Assembly (NCBI GenBank): GCA_034506395.1
Contig: JAPDPQ010000032.1
Span: 1-62,226, forward strand
Origin: a candidate division KSB1 bacterium
GTDB taxonomy: Bacteria; Zhuqueibacterota; Zhuqueibacteria; Thermofontimicrobiales; Thermofontimicrobiaceae
Reading direction: 5' to 3'
DNA: 62,226 bases
Shown here: positions 1-8,259 of the stretch, piece by piece
Layout of the letters: every line of letters begins with the position of its first letter
Numbering within the stretch: the first letter of the stretch is position 1
The notes under the pieces: generated by a model
Seen by the model: only the letters and a program-made list of their open reading frames with translations
Database searches by the model: none
What the model was told of the DNA's origin: nothing
Position numbers and translations under genes: made by a program

Positions 1-629
1 GTGGCAGGAGCCTGGTACGGGTTTGAGCCGTTGTAGGTGGCGTAACGATCGAACAATTGCACCAGCTTCGGATGCTTGAAAAATCGAGACACGCCCTGAT
101 GAACGGTACGAAATGGATCGATCTGCGGGGCACGAAATAGTTTCAAAAACGTCTTCCATTTGGCCAGCTTCTTGATTTCGTGCATGGGCGTAAATAAAAA
201 CACATCGGCGGTGATGTCATAAATCCGCTTGGTATAAGCCAAAAATAGCTCGTACCGTTTCGCATCGTCCTCAGAAAATTTTCTCATTTCGCTGATCATC
301 CTGGAAGTATCAGCCGTGGCGTCCAGCGTACTGCCGTCCTGCCAGAAATAGCGACAGATGGGATCGATGGGGACGAATTCCAGATAATCGGATCGCTTCT
401 CGCCAATTGAATCGAACAGCTCATCGATCACAAACGGCATGGTCAAGAGGGATGGTCCTGTATCGAAGCGAAAGCCGTCGGCGATCCACTGGTTCATCTT
501 GCCGCCCAGGGTTTCGTTTTTCTCAAAGAGCTGAACCCGATGGCCCTGATGAGCCAATCTTATCGCTGCTGTTAGACCACCCAGGCCGCCACCGACAACT
601 ACAATTTGTTTTTTTGAAATTATCTTCAT
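1..629 (-). CDS. crtI: Phytoene desaturase / carotenoid FAD oxidoreductase, C-terminus cut by window edge
   Basis: The reading frame starts with ATG at 629 and runs off the left edge without a stop, so only about the first 209 residues are present. Residues 9-20 carry the Rossmann dinucleotide-binding motif (VVVGGGLGGLTA), followed near residue 34 by the acidic end of the second strand and then the 'GGKMNQW' and 'FDTGPSLL' motifs typical of CrtI-type desaturases. Family knowledge: these membrane-associated FAD enzymes desaturate phytoene towards lycopene. The lycopene cyclase gene lies upstream on the same strand, supporting a carotenoid role. The 461 bp between the two genes is repeat-rich, so co-transcription is uncertain. 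A related CrtI-like carotenoid ketolase or isomerase cannot be excluded from the N-terminus alone. Confidence 0.88.
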   Translation of the reverse strand, partial: MKIISKKQIVVVGGGLGGLTAAIRLAHQGHRVQLFEKNETLGGKMNQWIADGFRFDTGPSLLTMPFVIDELFDSIGEKRSDYLEFVPIDPICRYFWQDGSTLDATADTSRMISEMRKFSEDDAKRYELFLAYTKRIYDITADVFLFTPMHEIKKLAKWKTFLKLFRAPQIDPFRTVHQGVSRFFKHPKLVQLFDRYATYNGSNPYQAPA

Positions 630-635
630 TAAAAC

Positions 636-663
636 TTCAAAACTCAAAATACAAATGACAAAC
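636..663. repeat. Short period-7 repeat before crtI
   Basis: Four phased heptamers (TTCAAAA, CTCAAAA, TACAAAT, GACAAAC) lie just upstream of the crtI start codon. AT-rich and short, so weak alone; listed because similar period-7 runs recur at other gene ends in this window. Confidence 0.4.
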
Positions 664-844
664 AAGTTTTAAATTTCAATAACCAAACGTCAGTCACATC
701 AAATGTCAAAACTAAAATTATTTTTAACCGCTAATTTGACGAATTAAGCCAATTTCGCTAATTAATGTCTGAATGAAAACGAGTAAATTTGTTGTAGAAG
801 TTTCGTTCCGAACGAAAGGTCCGTGTAAAAACAGTTTAATTCTC

Positions 845-935
845 GTCATTCCGAACGGAGCGCAGCGGAGTGAGGAATCTCGATTTTTAAAAGACATCTT
901 AGCTTAAAGAGATTTCTCGCTTCGATCGGAATGAC
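845..935. repeat. Dispersed inverted-repeat element (GTCATTCCGAACG type), solo copy
   Basis: The left arm begins GTCATTCCGAACGGAGCG and continues to GAGGAATCT. The right arm reads AGATTTCTCGCTTCGAT and ends CGGAATGAC, giving an imperfect palindrome of about 90 bp. A partial right arm recurs at 973-1000. Related solo copies lie at 39106-39185 and 58686-58776, and the same arms form the ends of the composite elements at 2481, 49081 and 58975. No coding potential is seen. Confidence 0.8.
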
Positions 936-1040
936 GGTTAGTATAAGAGATTCCACATTTTCACATTTGACTTACAGATTTCTCCCTTCGGTCGAAATGA
1001 TAATGATATGTAAATGCTCTCGACAGCAAATTACACCATC

Positions 1041-1117
1041 ACTACTGATCACTGGCGGCTGATTACTGATTACTGATCACTTTTTACTGATCACTGATTA
1101 CTGTTCACTGATAGCTG
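1041..1117. repeat. Period-7 short tandem repeat overlapping the lycopene cyclase 3' end
   Basis: Eleven consecutive in-phase heptamers of the form NNNNCTG, for example ACTACTG, ATCACTG, GCGGCTG, ATTACTG, ATTACTG, ATCACTT, TTTACTG and ATCACTG. The array spans the stop codon (1091-1093) of the minus-strand gene, so the last residues of that protein (SVNSNQ) are encoded by repeat DNA. Confidence 0.8.
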
Positions 1118-1780
1118 TTTTTTAAATTTCTCATAAAGAACCGTGCACAACAAAATCAGCGCATACCCAAACCCAAAATCTTCGATCGGGATTGTAAAGA
1201 TGCGAAAGTTCAATTGATAAGCCTCACTGTACAGCACCACAGGTCGCCACGTCAGATAGCCATTGAAAATCAGCATGGCCAGTGCTGAGATCGCCAGATA
1301 TTGCACCGTGCGAAGCTGGAGAAAAATTTTCGTTTTCAATTTCCAGTCGAGCAGCGCCACCAATCCCAGAGCGATGAGCACCAGTCCCGTGTATTCTTTG
1401 CCCGCCCAAAATAATCCGATGCCTGCGGGGATTCCGATATACAAAATCTTCGGAACGATGTGAAGGTTTTTTATCTCCCGATTTTTGAAATACGCCGCAA
1501 ACACCTCCCAAATGAACAGCGAGGCATAAGGGATGGTGATGAAGAACAGCCATTCTTCAATGGGCAATCTTAAAATTTTGAACCCCAGCGTATATTGATC
1601 GTTGAACCACCAGTGGCGTCCCGTGACAATGGCATCCCAGGCGACAAATATGGCCAGTGAAATCAAAATGGCTTTGAAGACATTGGGCCACTTGTCCACA
1701 AAATGAACTTTTCGGTCAAAGCTCAGGGATAGCGGACCGCTGAGGACGATGAGATTGAATATGAGATATTCTGCGTTCAT
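1091..1780 (-). CDS. Lycopene cyclase, CrtYcd/CarR-type membrane protein
   Basis: A 229-residue polytopic membrane protein with two copies of the heterodimeric lycopene cyclase domain: 'LPIEEWLFFITIPYA' around residues 72-86 and the matching 'IPIEDFGFGYALI' near residue 197. The duplicated PIE(E/D) motif and length fit the fused CrtYc-CrtYd cyclases of Bacteroidota and archaea, which cyclise lycopene ends to beta-rings without bound flavin. Three helices per half are visible. Start ATG at 1780 has no clear Shine-Dalgarno, common in this lineage. The last residues lie inside a period-7 repeat. crtI follows downstream on the same strand. Confidence 0.88.
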   Translation of the reverse strand: MNAEYLIFNLIVLSGPLSLSFDRKVHFVDKWPNVFKAILISLAIFVAWDAIVTGRHWWFNDQYTLGFKILRLPIEEWLFFITIPYASLFIWEVFAAYFKNREIKNLHIVPKILYIGIPAGIGLFWAGKEYTGLVLIALGLVALLDWKLKTKIFLQLRTVQYLAISALAMLIFNGYLTWRPVVLYSEAYQLNFRIFTIPIEDFGFGYALILLCTVLYEKFKKQLSVNSNQ

Positions 1781-1880
1781 GATTTTTTGTATTATGTGCT
1801 CAACGGATTTTTAAATTTGGTTTCACAATTTGTCCTGATTTCCATATAGCCAGAATAATTGATATGCCATTTTGATCCTA

Positions 1881-1978
1881 TTAACATCCCCCCTGTCCCC
1901 CCTTCAAAGGGGGGGAACTATAGGAAGTCCCCCTTTGAAGCCTGTGCCCGCAGGGTAGGGGATTTAGGGGGATGTTAA
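1881..1978. repeat. Nested inverted-repeat element (TTAACATCCCCC ends)
   Basis: Outer arms TTAACATCCCCC (1881-1892) and GGGGGATGTTAA (1967-1978) are perfect complements. A second inner pair, CTTCAAAGGGGG and CCCCCTTTGAAG (about 1902-1914 and 1929-1940), gives a two-tier hairpin. No ORF is inside. It looks like a miniature non-autonomous repeat; no second copy was seen in this window. Confidence 0.7.
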
Positions 1979-2066
1979 AATTAACTCTAGCCAACCAGTA
2001 TTATTAATCAGTTGTGTTTCCTTTTAAATCATTAGATAATCAAATCATCAAAAAGATTCAATAAAA

Positions 2067-2155
2067 AAGCGATATGAGCGAATAATCAAATTGAATTGCC
2101 CATTTTTTTCAAGATCGATGGCTTTTTGATCAATTTGATATAGCTCATATCGCTT
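2067..2155. repeat. Long imperfect hairpin
   Basis: The perfect 13-bp outer arms AAGCGATATGAGC (2067-2079) and GCTCATATCGCTT (2143-2155) enclose perfect 10-bp inner arms ATCAAATTGA (2085-2094) and TCAATTTGAT (2130-2139). They are separated only by small internal loops, leaving a 35-nt loop. The intergenic location and lack of a T-run on either side argue against a simple terminator. Confidence 0.65.
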
Positions 2156-2290
2156 AAATGGCTTGACTTTTGATTATGGATTGCTTATATTCACGGGCGA
2201 GTTGCAGTGCAAGATGTGGTGCTATCCATTGAATGGCTAAAAGATGGTGAAAATTTACCTAAAAATCAAGCAAAAAATTGGAATTGACAA

Positions 2291-2426
2291 AAATCCTAAA
2301 TAACAAACATCAAATTCCAAATAAATCTCAATGATCAAATTTTAATCTTCAAACCTCCAGCCTTTTTTCTCAGGAAATTGGCACATTTGAAATTTGAAAT
2401 TTTGGGATTGGATATGATTTTTTATT
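2291..2426. repeat. AT-rich period-7 repeats in the 1-kb gap
   Basis: Two patches with 7-base phasing: 2291-2325 (AAATCCT, AAATAAC, AAACATC, AAATTCC, AAATAAA) and 2385-2426 (ATTTGAA, ATTTGAA, ATTTTGG, GATTGGA and on). The motifs are degenerate and AT-rich, so the phasing needs a statistical check. The remaining 1781-2811 gap holds the two hairpin elements and the composite repeat, and no gene. Confidence 0.45.
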
Positions 2427-2480
2427 CGAGGTTTGTTTTTTGGATGGTTTTCTGACTTAAATATGAAAAATAGGAAAAAA

Positions 2481-2765
2481 TGTCATTTCGATCCGCCAGT
2501 TGGCAATTGGCGTCAACCTAAGAGTGAAATGTCATTCTGAGCGACTGCAGGGAGCGAAGAAACTCTTGATTTAGCAAAAATAGGTGCGTTTATCGAGGGG
2601 ATTCTTCGTCGCTTCGCTCCTCAGAATGACATCGTTTCGTCATTCATTCGCTTGGGTTGACGGGTATGGCCAGTTGGCGGAGAGAAATCTGATTAATTAA
2701 TTGATAGCATGAGAAAAACAGATTCCTCACTCCTCCGCCCACTGGCGGATTCGTTCGGAATGACA
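2481..2765 (-). repeat. Composite dispersed inverted-repeat element, copy 1 (reverse orientation)
   Basis: Outer ends are TGTCATTTCGATCCGCCAG and the complementary CGGATTCGTTCGGAATGACA. The core from about 2530 to 2632 is a second inverted repeat (TGTCATTCTGAGCGAC ... GCTCCTCAGAATGACA). Between core and ends lie CGTCAACCTAAG and TTGGGTTGACG arms. The same architecture occurs at 49081-49373 and 58975-59250 in the opposite orientation. Confidence 0.8.
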
Positions 2766-2811
2766 GGCATATTCTAATTTTGCAGAACTGTATGATTTCG
2801 AAGGAATCAAT

Positions 2812-4278
2812 ATGATTAATCAAGCCAAAATACTATTGACAGGTGCCACAGGCTACATCGGCGGTCGATTGCTGCGGGCGCTCAAGGAAAAAAAGTATTA
2901 CGTTCGCTGCATGGCCCGAAGGCCTGAGGCGCTGAAGCATCAAATTGACGAGCGCACTGAGGTCGTTTACGGGGATCCCTTAAAGCGGGAGTCGCTGGAA
3001 CAAGGGAATGTGTTTAAAGATATCGATGTGGCATTTTATTTTGTGCATTCGCTGGGTTCAAAGGAGAGCTTTCTGGTGCAGGATCGAATAGCGGCGCAGA
3101 ATTTCAGCGAGGTCGCCAAAGCCAATGGTGTGAAGCGGATCATCTACCTGGGCGGGCTGGCCAATCCCGAGGAGAAGCTATCGGATCACCTCAAGAGCCG
3201 ACTGGAGGTGGGCGACTATCTGCGGAGCTCGGGCATTCAGGTCATCGAGTTTCGGGCGTCGATCATCCTGGGTTCGGGCAGCCTGTCGTTCGAAATGATC
3301 CGTGCGTTGGTGGAGCGGCTGCCCATCATGATCATCCCGAAATGGGTGCGCATGCCTGCTCAGCCGATCGCCATCGAAGACGTAATCGCCTATCTCATCG
3401 CTGCCATTGACTTGAAGACGGATCAGAATGAGATTTTTGAGATCGGCGGCGCCAACAAAATGTCCTATCAGGGCATCATGAAAGAATATGCCCGCCAGAA
3501 GGGGTTGAAGCGACTGATGATCCCTGTGCCTGTGTTGACGCCGAGGCTCTCCAGCCTCTGGCTGGGATTAGTGACGCCATTATACGCCCGAGTGGGCAAA
3601 AAATTGGTCGATAGCATTAAGCATCCAACGATCGTTCGAGACAGGCGGGCGCTGGAGGTGTTCGATATCAAGCCGAAGTCGGTGAAACACGCCATCACCC
3701 AGGCGCTATGCAATGAGGAACGAGAGTTTGCCGAGACCAAATGGTCAGATGCGCTGTCGGCAGCGGGCAATATGCCGAAGGATTGGGGTGGCGTGCGTTT
3801 CGGCAATCGGATCATCGATGCGAGGCAGGTGAAAGTCAATGTTCCGCCCGAAAAGGCGTTCGAGCCGATCCGAAGGATTGGCGGGGACACGGGCTGGTAT
3901 TATGCCAACTGGTTGTGGAATCTGCGGGGTTTTCTGGATTTGCTGGTCGGTGGCGTGGGCGTGCGTCGTGGCAGACGAGATCCTGAACATGCCTACGTCG
4001 GCGATGCCATCGATTTCTGGCGGGTGCAGGCATACGAGCCGAACAAGCGCTTGCGCCTACTGGCCGAGATGAAACTCCCCGCCCGTGCCTGGCTGACCTT
4101 CGATGTCGAGCCAACACCCGATGGCGGTTCGATTATTCATCAAACCGTGGAATATGATCCGATTGGATTATGGGGAATTGTATATTGGTATCTGGTTTAT
4201 CCGTTGCATGCGTTTATTTTTCCTGGGATGATTCGCAATATCGCTAAAGCAGCAGAGAGACCATCCGATTCCCACTGA
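2812..4278 (+). CDS. NAD(P)-binding SDR-type oxidoreductase with C-terminal DUF2867 domain
   Basis: A 488-residue cytosolic protein. The N-terminal Rossmann domain shows TGATGYIGG at residues 10-18 and 'RVIYLGG'-like strands around residue 107, as in atypical (NmrA/complex I 39-kDa-like) SDRs. Residues about 340-480 match the DUF2867 family ('GWYYANWLWNLRGFLD', 'VGVRRGRR', 'VGDAIDFWRV'). The substrate is unknown. Start ATG at 2812 follows AAGGA at a good distance. The stop codon TGA (4276-4278) is the start of the first unit of an 80-bp tandem repeat. Family context: such genes often sit with carotenoid, photolyase and DUF1722 genes, as here. Confidence 0.88.
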   Translation: MINQAKILLTGATGYIGGRLLRALKEKKYYVRCMARRPEALKHQIDERTEVVYGDPLKRESLEQGNVFKDIDVAFYFVHSLGSKESFLVQDRIAAQNFSEVAKANGVKRIIYLGGLANPEEKLSDHLKSRLEVGDYLRSSGIQVIEFRASIILGSGSLSFEMIRALVERLPIMIIPKWVRMPAQPIAIEDVIAYLIAAIDLKTDQNEIFEIGGANKMSYQGIMKEYARQKGLKRLMIPVPVLTPRLSSLWLGLVTPLYARVGKKLVDSIKHPTIVRDRRALEVFDIKPKSVKHAITQALCNEEREFAETKWSDALSAAGNMPKDWGGVRFGNRIIDARQVKVNVPPEKAFEPIRRIGGDTGWYYANWLWNLRGFLDLLVGGVGVRRGRRDPEHAYVGDAIDFWRVQAYEPNKRLRLLAEMKLPARAWLTFDVEPTPDGGSIIHQTVEYDPIGLWGIVYWYLVYPLHAFIFPGMIRNIAKAAERPSDSH

Positions 4279-4751
4279 TGATAGAACAGCCACGGATCAT
4301 TTCTTTAAAAATATCAATGAAGGTTCAATCATCTGTGGAGACATTTTTTACCCACTAATGATAGAACAACCACGGCGTATTTCAGTAAAAAAGCGTTCGA
4401 AGTTTTATCGTCTGTTGGAACATTTTTATGTCCACTGAGAATAAAATAGCCACAGACCATTTTTTTAAAAAAATCAATGGAGGGTATATCATCCGTGGGA
4501 ACATTTTTTTACCCACTGATGATAGAACAGACATAAATCAATAAACAAAAAAATCATTAGTGGTCGTTTTATATCGGTGGGGACATTTTTTGCCCAATAA
4601 TTATAAAATCTCCACGGGTCATTTCATCAAAAAATATCAGTGGAAGTTCTATCATCCGTGGGAACATTTTTTTACCCACTGATGATAGATCAGCCATGGA
4701 TCATTTCACCCAAAAAAATATCATAGTAGTTTATTATCCGTGGGGAAGATT
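4271..4751. repeat. Six tandem ~80-bp palindromic units
   Basis: Units begin at 4271, 4351, 4431, 4512, 4593 and 4675 (spacing 80, 80, 81, 81, 82). A typical unit opens CCCACTGATGATAGAAC and closes GTTCTATCATCCGTGGG, arms that are reverse complements with about one mismatch. An inner pair (CCACGGAT / ATCARTGG) extends the stem to roughly 27 nt. After the right arm comes ACATTTTTT. Each unit therefore resembles a hairpin plus T-tract on the plus strand. Unit 1 overlaps the stop codon of the upstream gene, and the array ends about 20 bp before the next gene. There are no spacers, so it is not a CRISPR. Confidence 0.9.
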
Positions 4752-4774
4752 TCTGTTATTCGAAGGAGAGTAAA

Positions 4775-5725
4775 ATGAACGATCGTCCGAAACTCGGAAT
4801 CAGCACCTGTCTGTTGGGTGTAAACGTTCGTTATGATGGTGGTCATAAGCTGGATCGCTACTTGCGAGATGTGGTGGGACAATTTGTGGACTGGGTGCCC
4901 GTCTGTCCCGAAGTCGAGTGCGGTTTGCCGATACCACGGGAGGCGCTGAGGCTGGTCGGTGATCCAGAGAATCCCCGATTGGTAACCAGCCGCACAGGTA
5001 TCGATAAAACCGAGCAGATGTTGACCTGGGCCAAGATGCGCCTGGATCAATTGGAAAAAGAAAATCTCTGCGGCTATATTTTCAAGAGCAAATCCCCCAG
5101 CTCAGGGATGCAGGGCATCAAAGTCTATGACAAAAACGGCGTTCCCAGCAAGAAAGGCGTGGGCGTCTTTGCTCGAGCATTCATGGAGCGATTCCCGCTG
5201 ATGCCAGTGGAGGACGAGGGCCGCCTCAACGACGCCCGACTGCGGGAGAATTTCATCGAACGGGTGTTTGTCTACAAACGCTGGCTCAATTACGTGCAAA
5301 ACGATGGCTCCCGCAAAGGCCTGGTGGATTTCCACACCGATCATAAATTGCTGATCATGGCCCACAGTCCCAAACATCTCTCAGAATTGGGCAAATTGGT
5401 GGCCCAGGCCAAAGAGCTCGAGCCGAAGGAATTGCAGAATCAGTATCTCACCACGCTGATGACGGGCCTGAAACTCCATGCCACTGTCAAAAAAAACGTG
5501 AACGTCCTGCAGCATTGCATGGGCTATTTCAAAAAGCAATTGTCGGCAGATGAGAAGCAGGAGTTGCTGGAAGTAATCGGCAATTATCACAAAGGCCTGA
5601 TCCCGCTGATCGTTCCGATCACGTTACTGAATCATTATGTGCGGAAATACAATGAACCATATTTGAAGCGGCAATATTATCTAAATCCGCATCCAATTGA
5701 GCTAATGCTTAGAAATCATGTTTGA
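4775..5725 (+). CDS. DUF523 (TudS-like) - DUF1722 (YbgA-like) fusion protein
   Basis: A 316-residue protein in two parts. Residues 1-150 match DUF523, with 'GISTCLLG' (Cys12), 'VCPEVECGLP' (Cys44, Cys49) and 'LCGYIFKSKSPS' (Cys99). Conserved cysteines of this family hold an Fe-S cluster in the 2-thiouracil desulfurase TudS. Residues about 185-310 match DUF1722 (YbgA), with 'DHKLLIMAHSP' and 'LNHYV'. The fusion is common in bacteria. In E. coli ybgA lies beside the photolyase gene, and related genes occur in light-induced clusters. The biochemical role here is unproven. ATG at 4775 follows GGAGAG directly after the repeat array. Confidence 0.9.
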   Translation: MNDRPKLGISTCLLGVNVRYDGGHKLDRYLRDVVGQFVDWVPVCPEVECGLPIPREALRLVGDPENPRLVTSRTGIDKTEQMLTWAKMRLDQLEKENLCGYIFKSKSPSSGMQGIKVYDKNGVPSKKGVGVFARAFMERFPLMPVEDEGRLNDARLRENFIERVFVYKRWLNYVQNDGSRKGLVDFHTDHKLLIMAHSPKHLSELGKLVAQAKELEPKELQNQYLTTLMTGLKLHATVKKNVNVLQHCMGYFKKQLSADEKQELLEVIGNYHKGLIPLIVPITLLNHYVRKYNEPYLKRQYYLNPHPIELMLRNHV

Positions 5726-5909
5726 GATGCAATCGATGCGAGTTCATCGACCTTAAGTTACCACTCAAATCAGCTCTATTGAAATTGGTTTGATTCTCAT
5801 CATTGATGTAGAGAAGATCAGAACATTGCTGCATGGATCGGCAGGCTGAGTTTTAGTTGATTGTTCTCTATTATCGACGCAAAAATAAAAACGTGCAATT
5901 TGCAAAAGC

Positions 5910-7025
5910 TCATTTCATTCTCCGTTGAAAGCGCAAAGCTGCGAAGGAAAATATCATGCTTCCAAAAATTACTAAAGCAATCCCTTGCCAATAAAGGTAT
6001 TTCATCCCTGCTCCTTTGATAAACAATTCTCTGACGACAACGACCAAGTATCGCATTGGATCAAGGTAGGAGAGATATTGTGCTATTCGAGGCATATTTT
6101 CAATCTGAAAAAGGAATCCAGATAAGAACATGAAAAAGACGATAAAAAAGAAACTCATGAACATGGCCTGCTGCTGAGTTTGGACCGAAGCCGAGACAAA
6201 CAGACCGATTCCCAGCGTGGTAAATAAATAGACGACGATGAACAATGCAAATAAGCCCAAATTACCAGCAATAGGGATATGATACCAGACCTTAGCGAAA
6301 GCAATGGCCAAAGAAACCTCCAGAAGCCCTATAGCGGCAAACGGGACGATTTTTCCAATTAGCATTTCATGTTTTTTAATTGGCGCGACCAATAATTGTT
6401 CGAGAGTTCCAATCTCTCGTTCGCGCACCAGACCAATGGCACTGATCAGCGTCGTAACCATGGTCAGTAGAAAAACGATCAGCCCCGGGATCATAAAATG
6501 GCTAAACTTCAAATCCTCGTTGTACCAAACCCGAACATTGGCCGTCAATAGATGAATTTCTGTGCCGAGTTGAACATATTGCGTTAACTGCTCGGAGAGA
6601 AAACTCTCAAGAATTCCAGAAATATAGCCCAGCGCCATAGTCGATGAATTGGAATCCACCCCATCGACCAAAATTTGAATAGCCGTGGGAATATTGCTCG
6701 CTATGTTTTTTGTTAAATTGTCAGGAATAACGATGGCTACGGATGCCCTACCCCGATCCAGATAATCAGCCAAGTTTTGCTGGTGCGGTTCAAAATATTT
6801 CACTCGAAAATATGCTGAATTTCGTATCCGTTCCACCAACTGGCGGCTCAATTGAGAATTATCAAGATCGCAAATAACTGTCGCGATGTTCTTCACTTCT
6901 GAAGAGACCACATACCCCAAAATGAGCAATTGGACGATGGGGATAATAATCAGAATTCGGATCAGCGATGGATCGCGCCGAATTTGAATGAATTCTTTTT
7001 TGATCAAATGGAACGTTCGGCTCAT
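5910..7025 (-). CDS. ABC-2 type exporter permease (YbhR-like)
   Basis: A 371-residue inner-membrane permease: an N-terminal helix at about residues 22-41, a large extracytoplasmic domain (45-175), then five helices (176-371) with the ABC-2 'REREIGTLEQLLVAPI' coupling segment near residue 205. This matches YbhR/YbhS/YhhJ permeases, which pair with HlyD-type adaptors to export drugs or ions. It is the last gene of the operon; its SD (AAGGGTAGG) overlaps the end of the preceding permease gene, whose stop is 3 bp upstream, suggesting translational coupling and a heterodimeric transporter. Confidence 0.93.
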   Translation of the reverse strand: MSRTFHLIKKEFIQIRRDPSLIRILIIIPIVQLLILGYVVSSEVKNIATVICDLDNSQLSRQLVERIRNSAYFRVKYFEPHQQNLADYLDRGRASVAIVIPDNLTKNIASNIPTAIQILVDGVDSNSSTMALGYISGILESFLSEQLTQYVQLGTEIHLLTANVRVWYNEDLKFSHFMIPGLIVFLLTMVTTLISAIGLVREREIGTLEQLLVAPIKKHEMLIGKIVPFAAIGLLEVSLAIAFAKVWYHIPIAGNLGLFALFIVVYLFTTLGIGLFVSASVQTQQQAMFMSFFFIVFFMFLSGFLFQIENMPRIAQYLSYLDPMRYLVVVVRELFIKGAGMKYLYWQGIALVIFGSMIFSFAALRFQRRMK

Positions 7026-7028
7026 AGC

Positions 7029-8138
7029 CTACCCTTCCAGATTGGTTTTAAAACGGTTGACACTAATCAGCAATAAAAGTGTTCCGAAGGCAATCAAAAA
7101 GATTGCTGGCTGGTAGAAATAACTAAAACCAGTGCCCTTGAGCATAATGCCTCGGATAATGATCAAGAAATATTTTGCTGGGACAAAATAGGAAATAATT
7201 TGCAATGCAATCGGGAGCGAGGCGATGGGAAAAATGAACCCAGAAAGCATAATTGCTGGGAGAGTCGTGGTCAACTGGGCAAGTACCATCGCCGTCTGCT
7301 GGGTTTTCGCTCGGGCTGAGATAAACACCCCTAAGCTCAAACCCGCATAGACATAAAAAAGGCTAAACAGCAGCAACAACCATGGGCTACCGCGGAATGG
7401 AACACCGAAGATAATTTTAGCGCAAATCACCACCATCATTGCATCCACCAGCGCTAATATCACGTAAGGTGCAATTTTGCCCAAGATGATCTCGTATGGT
7501 CGGATGGGCGAGACCAGTAGCTGCTCCATGGTCCCAGTCTCGCGTTCCCTGGTGATTGTAAGTGATGTTAAGAGGGCACAGATCAACATCATGAACACAG
7601 CCACAAGGCCGGGCACAATGAAATGTGCGCTTTTCATGTCTGGGTTGAACCAAACTCGCGGCCGAAGCTCTAATGGAGGATTCATGATGAGGGTATTCAT
7701 CTCCAACGAACATTCTATTAGGAACGATCTGGCATAATTGATGGCGATAGTGGCCGTTCGCGAATTGGCCCCATCAATAATGAATTGCACAGGGATTTGA
7801 GGATCGGTTTTCAAGCGCTTCGAATAATTTTGAGGAATCACCAGTGCAGCGAGAAAATTTCGGTGCATTAAAGCAGGTTCGATGTCAGCCCGTCTTTGCA
7901 GATAGGTAGTAATTTTGAAATAGCCAGAACTGACCAATCGCTGAACCAAATGCCTCGACGCTGGGGTCCTATCTTCATCCAGAACCCCAATCGGAATCTG
8001 CTTGATGTCAAACGTAATAATATACCCATAAAGCAGCACAAGGATAATTGGCAATAGAAAGGCGATCACTAAGCTGCGGGGATCACGTATGATATGGAGA
8101 AACTCTTTCTGGACAATTGCCACAACGCGCGGTTTCAT
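7029..8138 (-). CDS. ABC-2 type exporter permease (YbhS-like)
   Basis: About 369 residues from ATG at 8138. A TTG at 8156 would add six residues but lacks a ribosome site. Same architecture as its neighbour: one N-terminal helix, an extracytoplasmic domain to about residue 175, then five helices and the ABC-2 segment 'RERETGTMEQLLVSPI'. The two permeases are clear paralogues and likely form the transmembrane heterodimer driven by the two upstream ATPases. Substrate specificity cannot be read from the sequence. Confidence 0.92.
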   Translation of the reverse strand: MKPRVVAIVQKEFLHIIRDPRSLVIAFLLPIILVLLYGYIITFDIKQIPIGVLDEDRTPASRHLVQRLVSSGYFKITTYLQRRADIEPALMHRNFLAALVIPQNYSKRLKTDPQIPVQFIIDGANSRTATIAINYARSFLIECSLEMNTLIMNPPLELRPRVWFNPDMKSAHFIVPGLVAVFMMLICALLTSLTITRERETGTMEQLLVSPIRPYEIILGKIAPYVILALVDAMMVVICAKIIFGVPFRGSPWLLLLFSLFYVYAGLSLGVFISARAKTQQTAMVLAQLTTTLPAIMLSGFIFPIASLPIALQIISYFVPAKYFLIIIRGIMLKGTGFSYFYQPAIFLIAFGTLLLLISVNRFKTNLEG

Positions 8139-8259
8139 ATAGCTTATCTCATTCAACGGTTATGCTTGAAATAGATTTCCGACAATCCAAGCTTCAAATG
8201 ATTTGTGTTACCATTGGGAAACCACAGTTCGCTAAAGTTTTCCTCGATACCAAAATAGC

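Noticed and set aside
4271..4751. CRISPR array
   Set aside because: The whole 80-bp unit repeats without unique spacers, and no cas genes are present.
4271..4751. Integron attC array
   Set aside because: No integrase, no gene cassettes between units, and no conserved core GTTRRRY sites.
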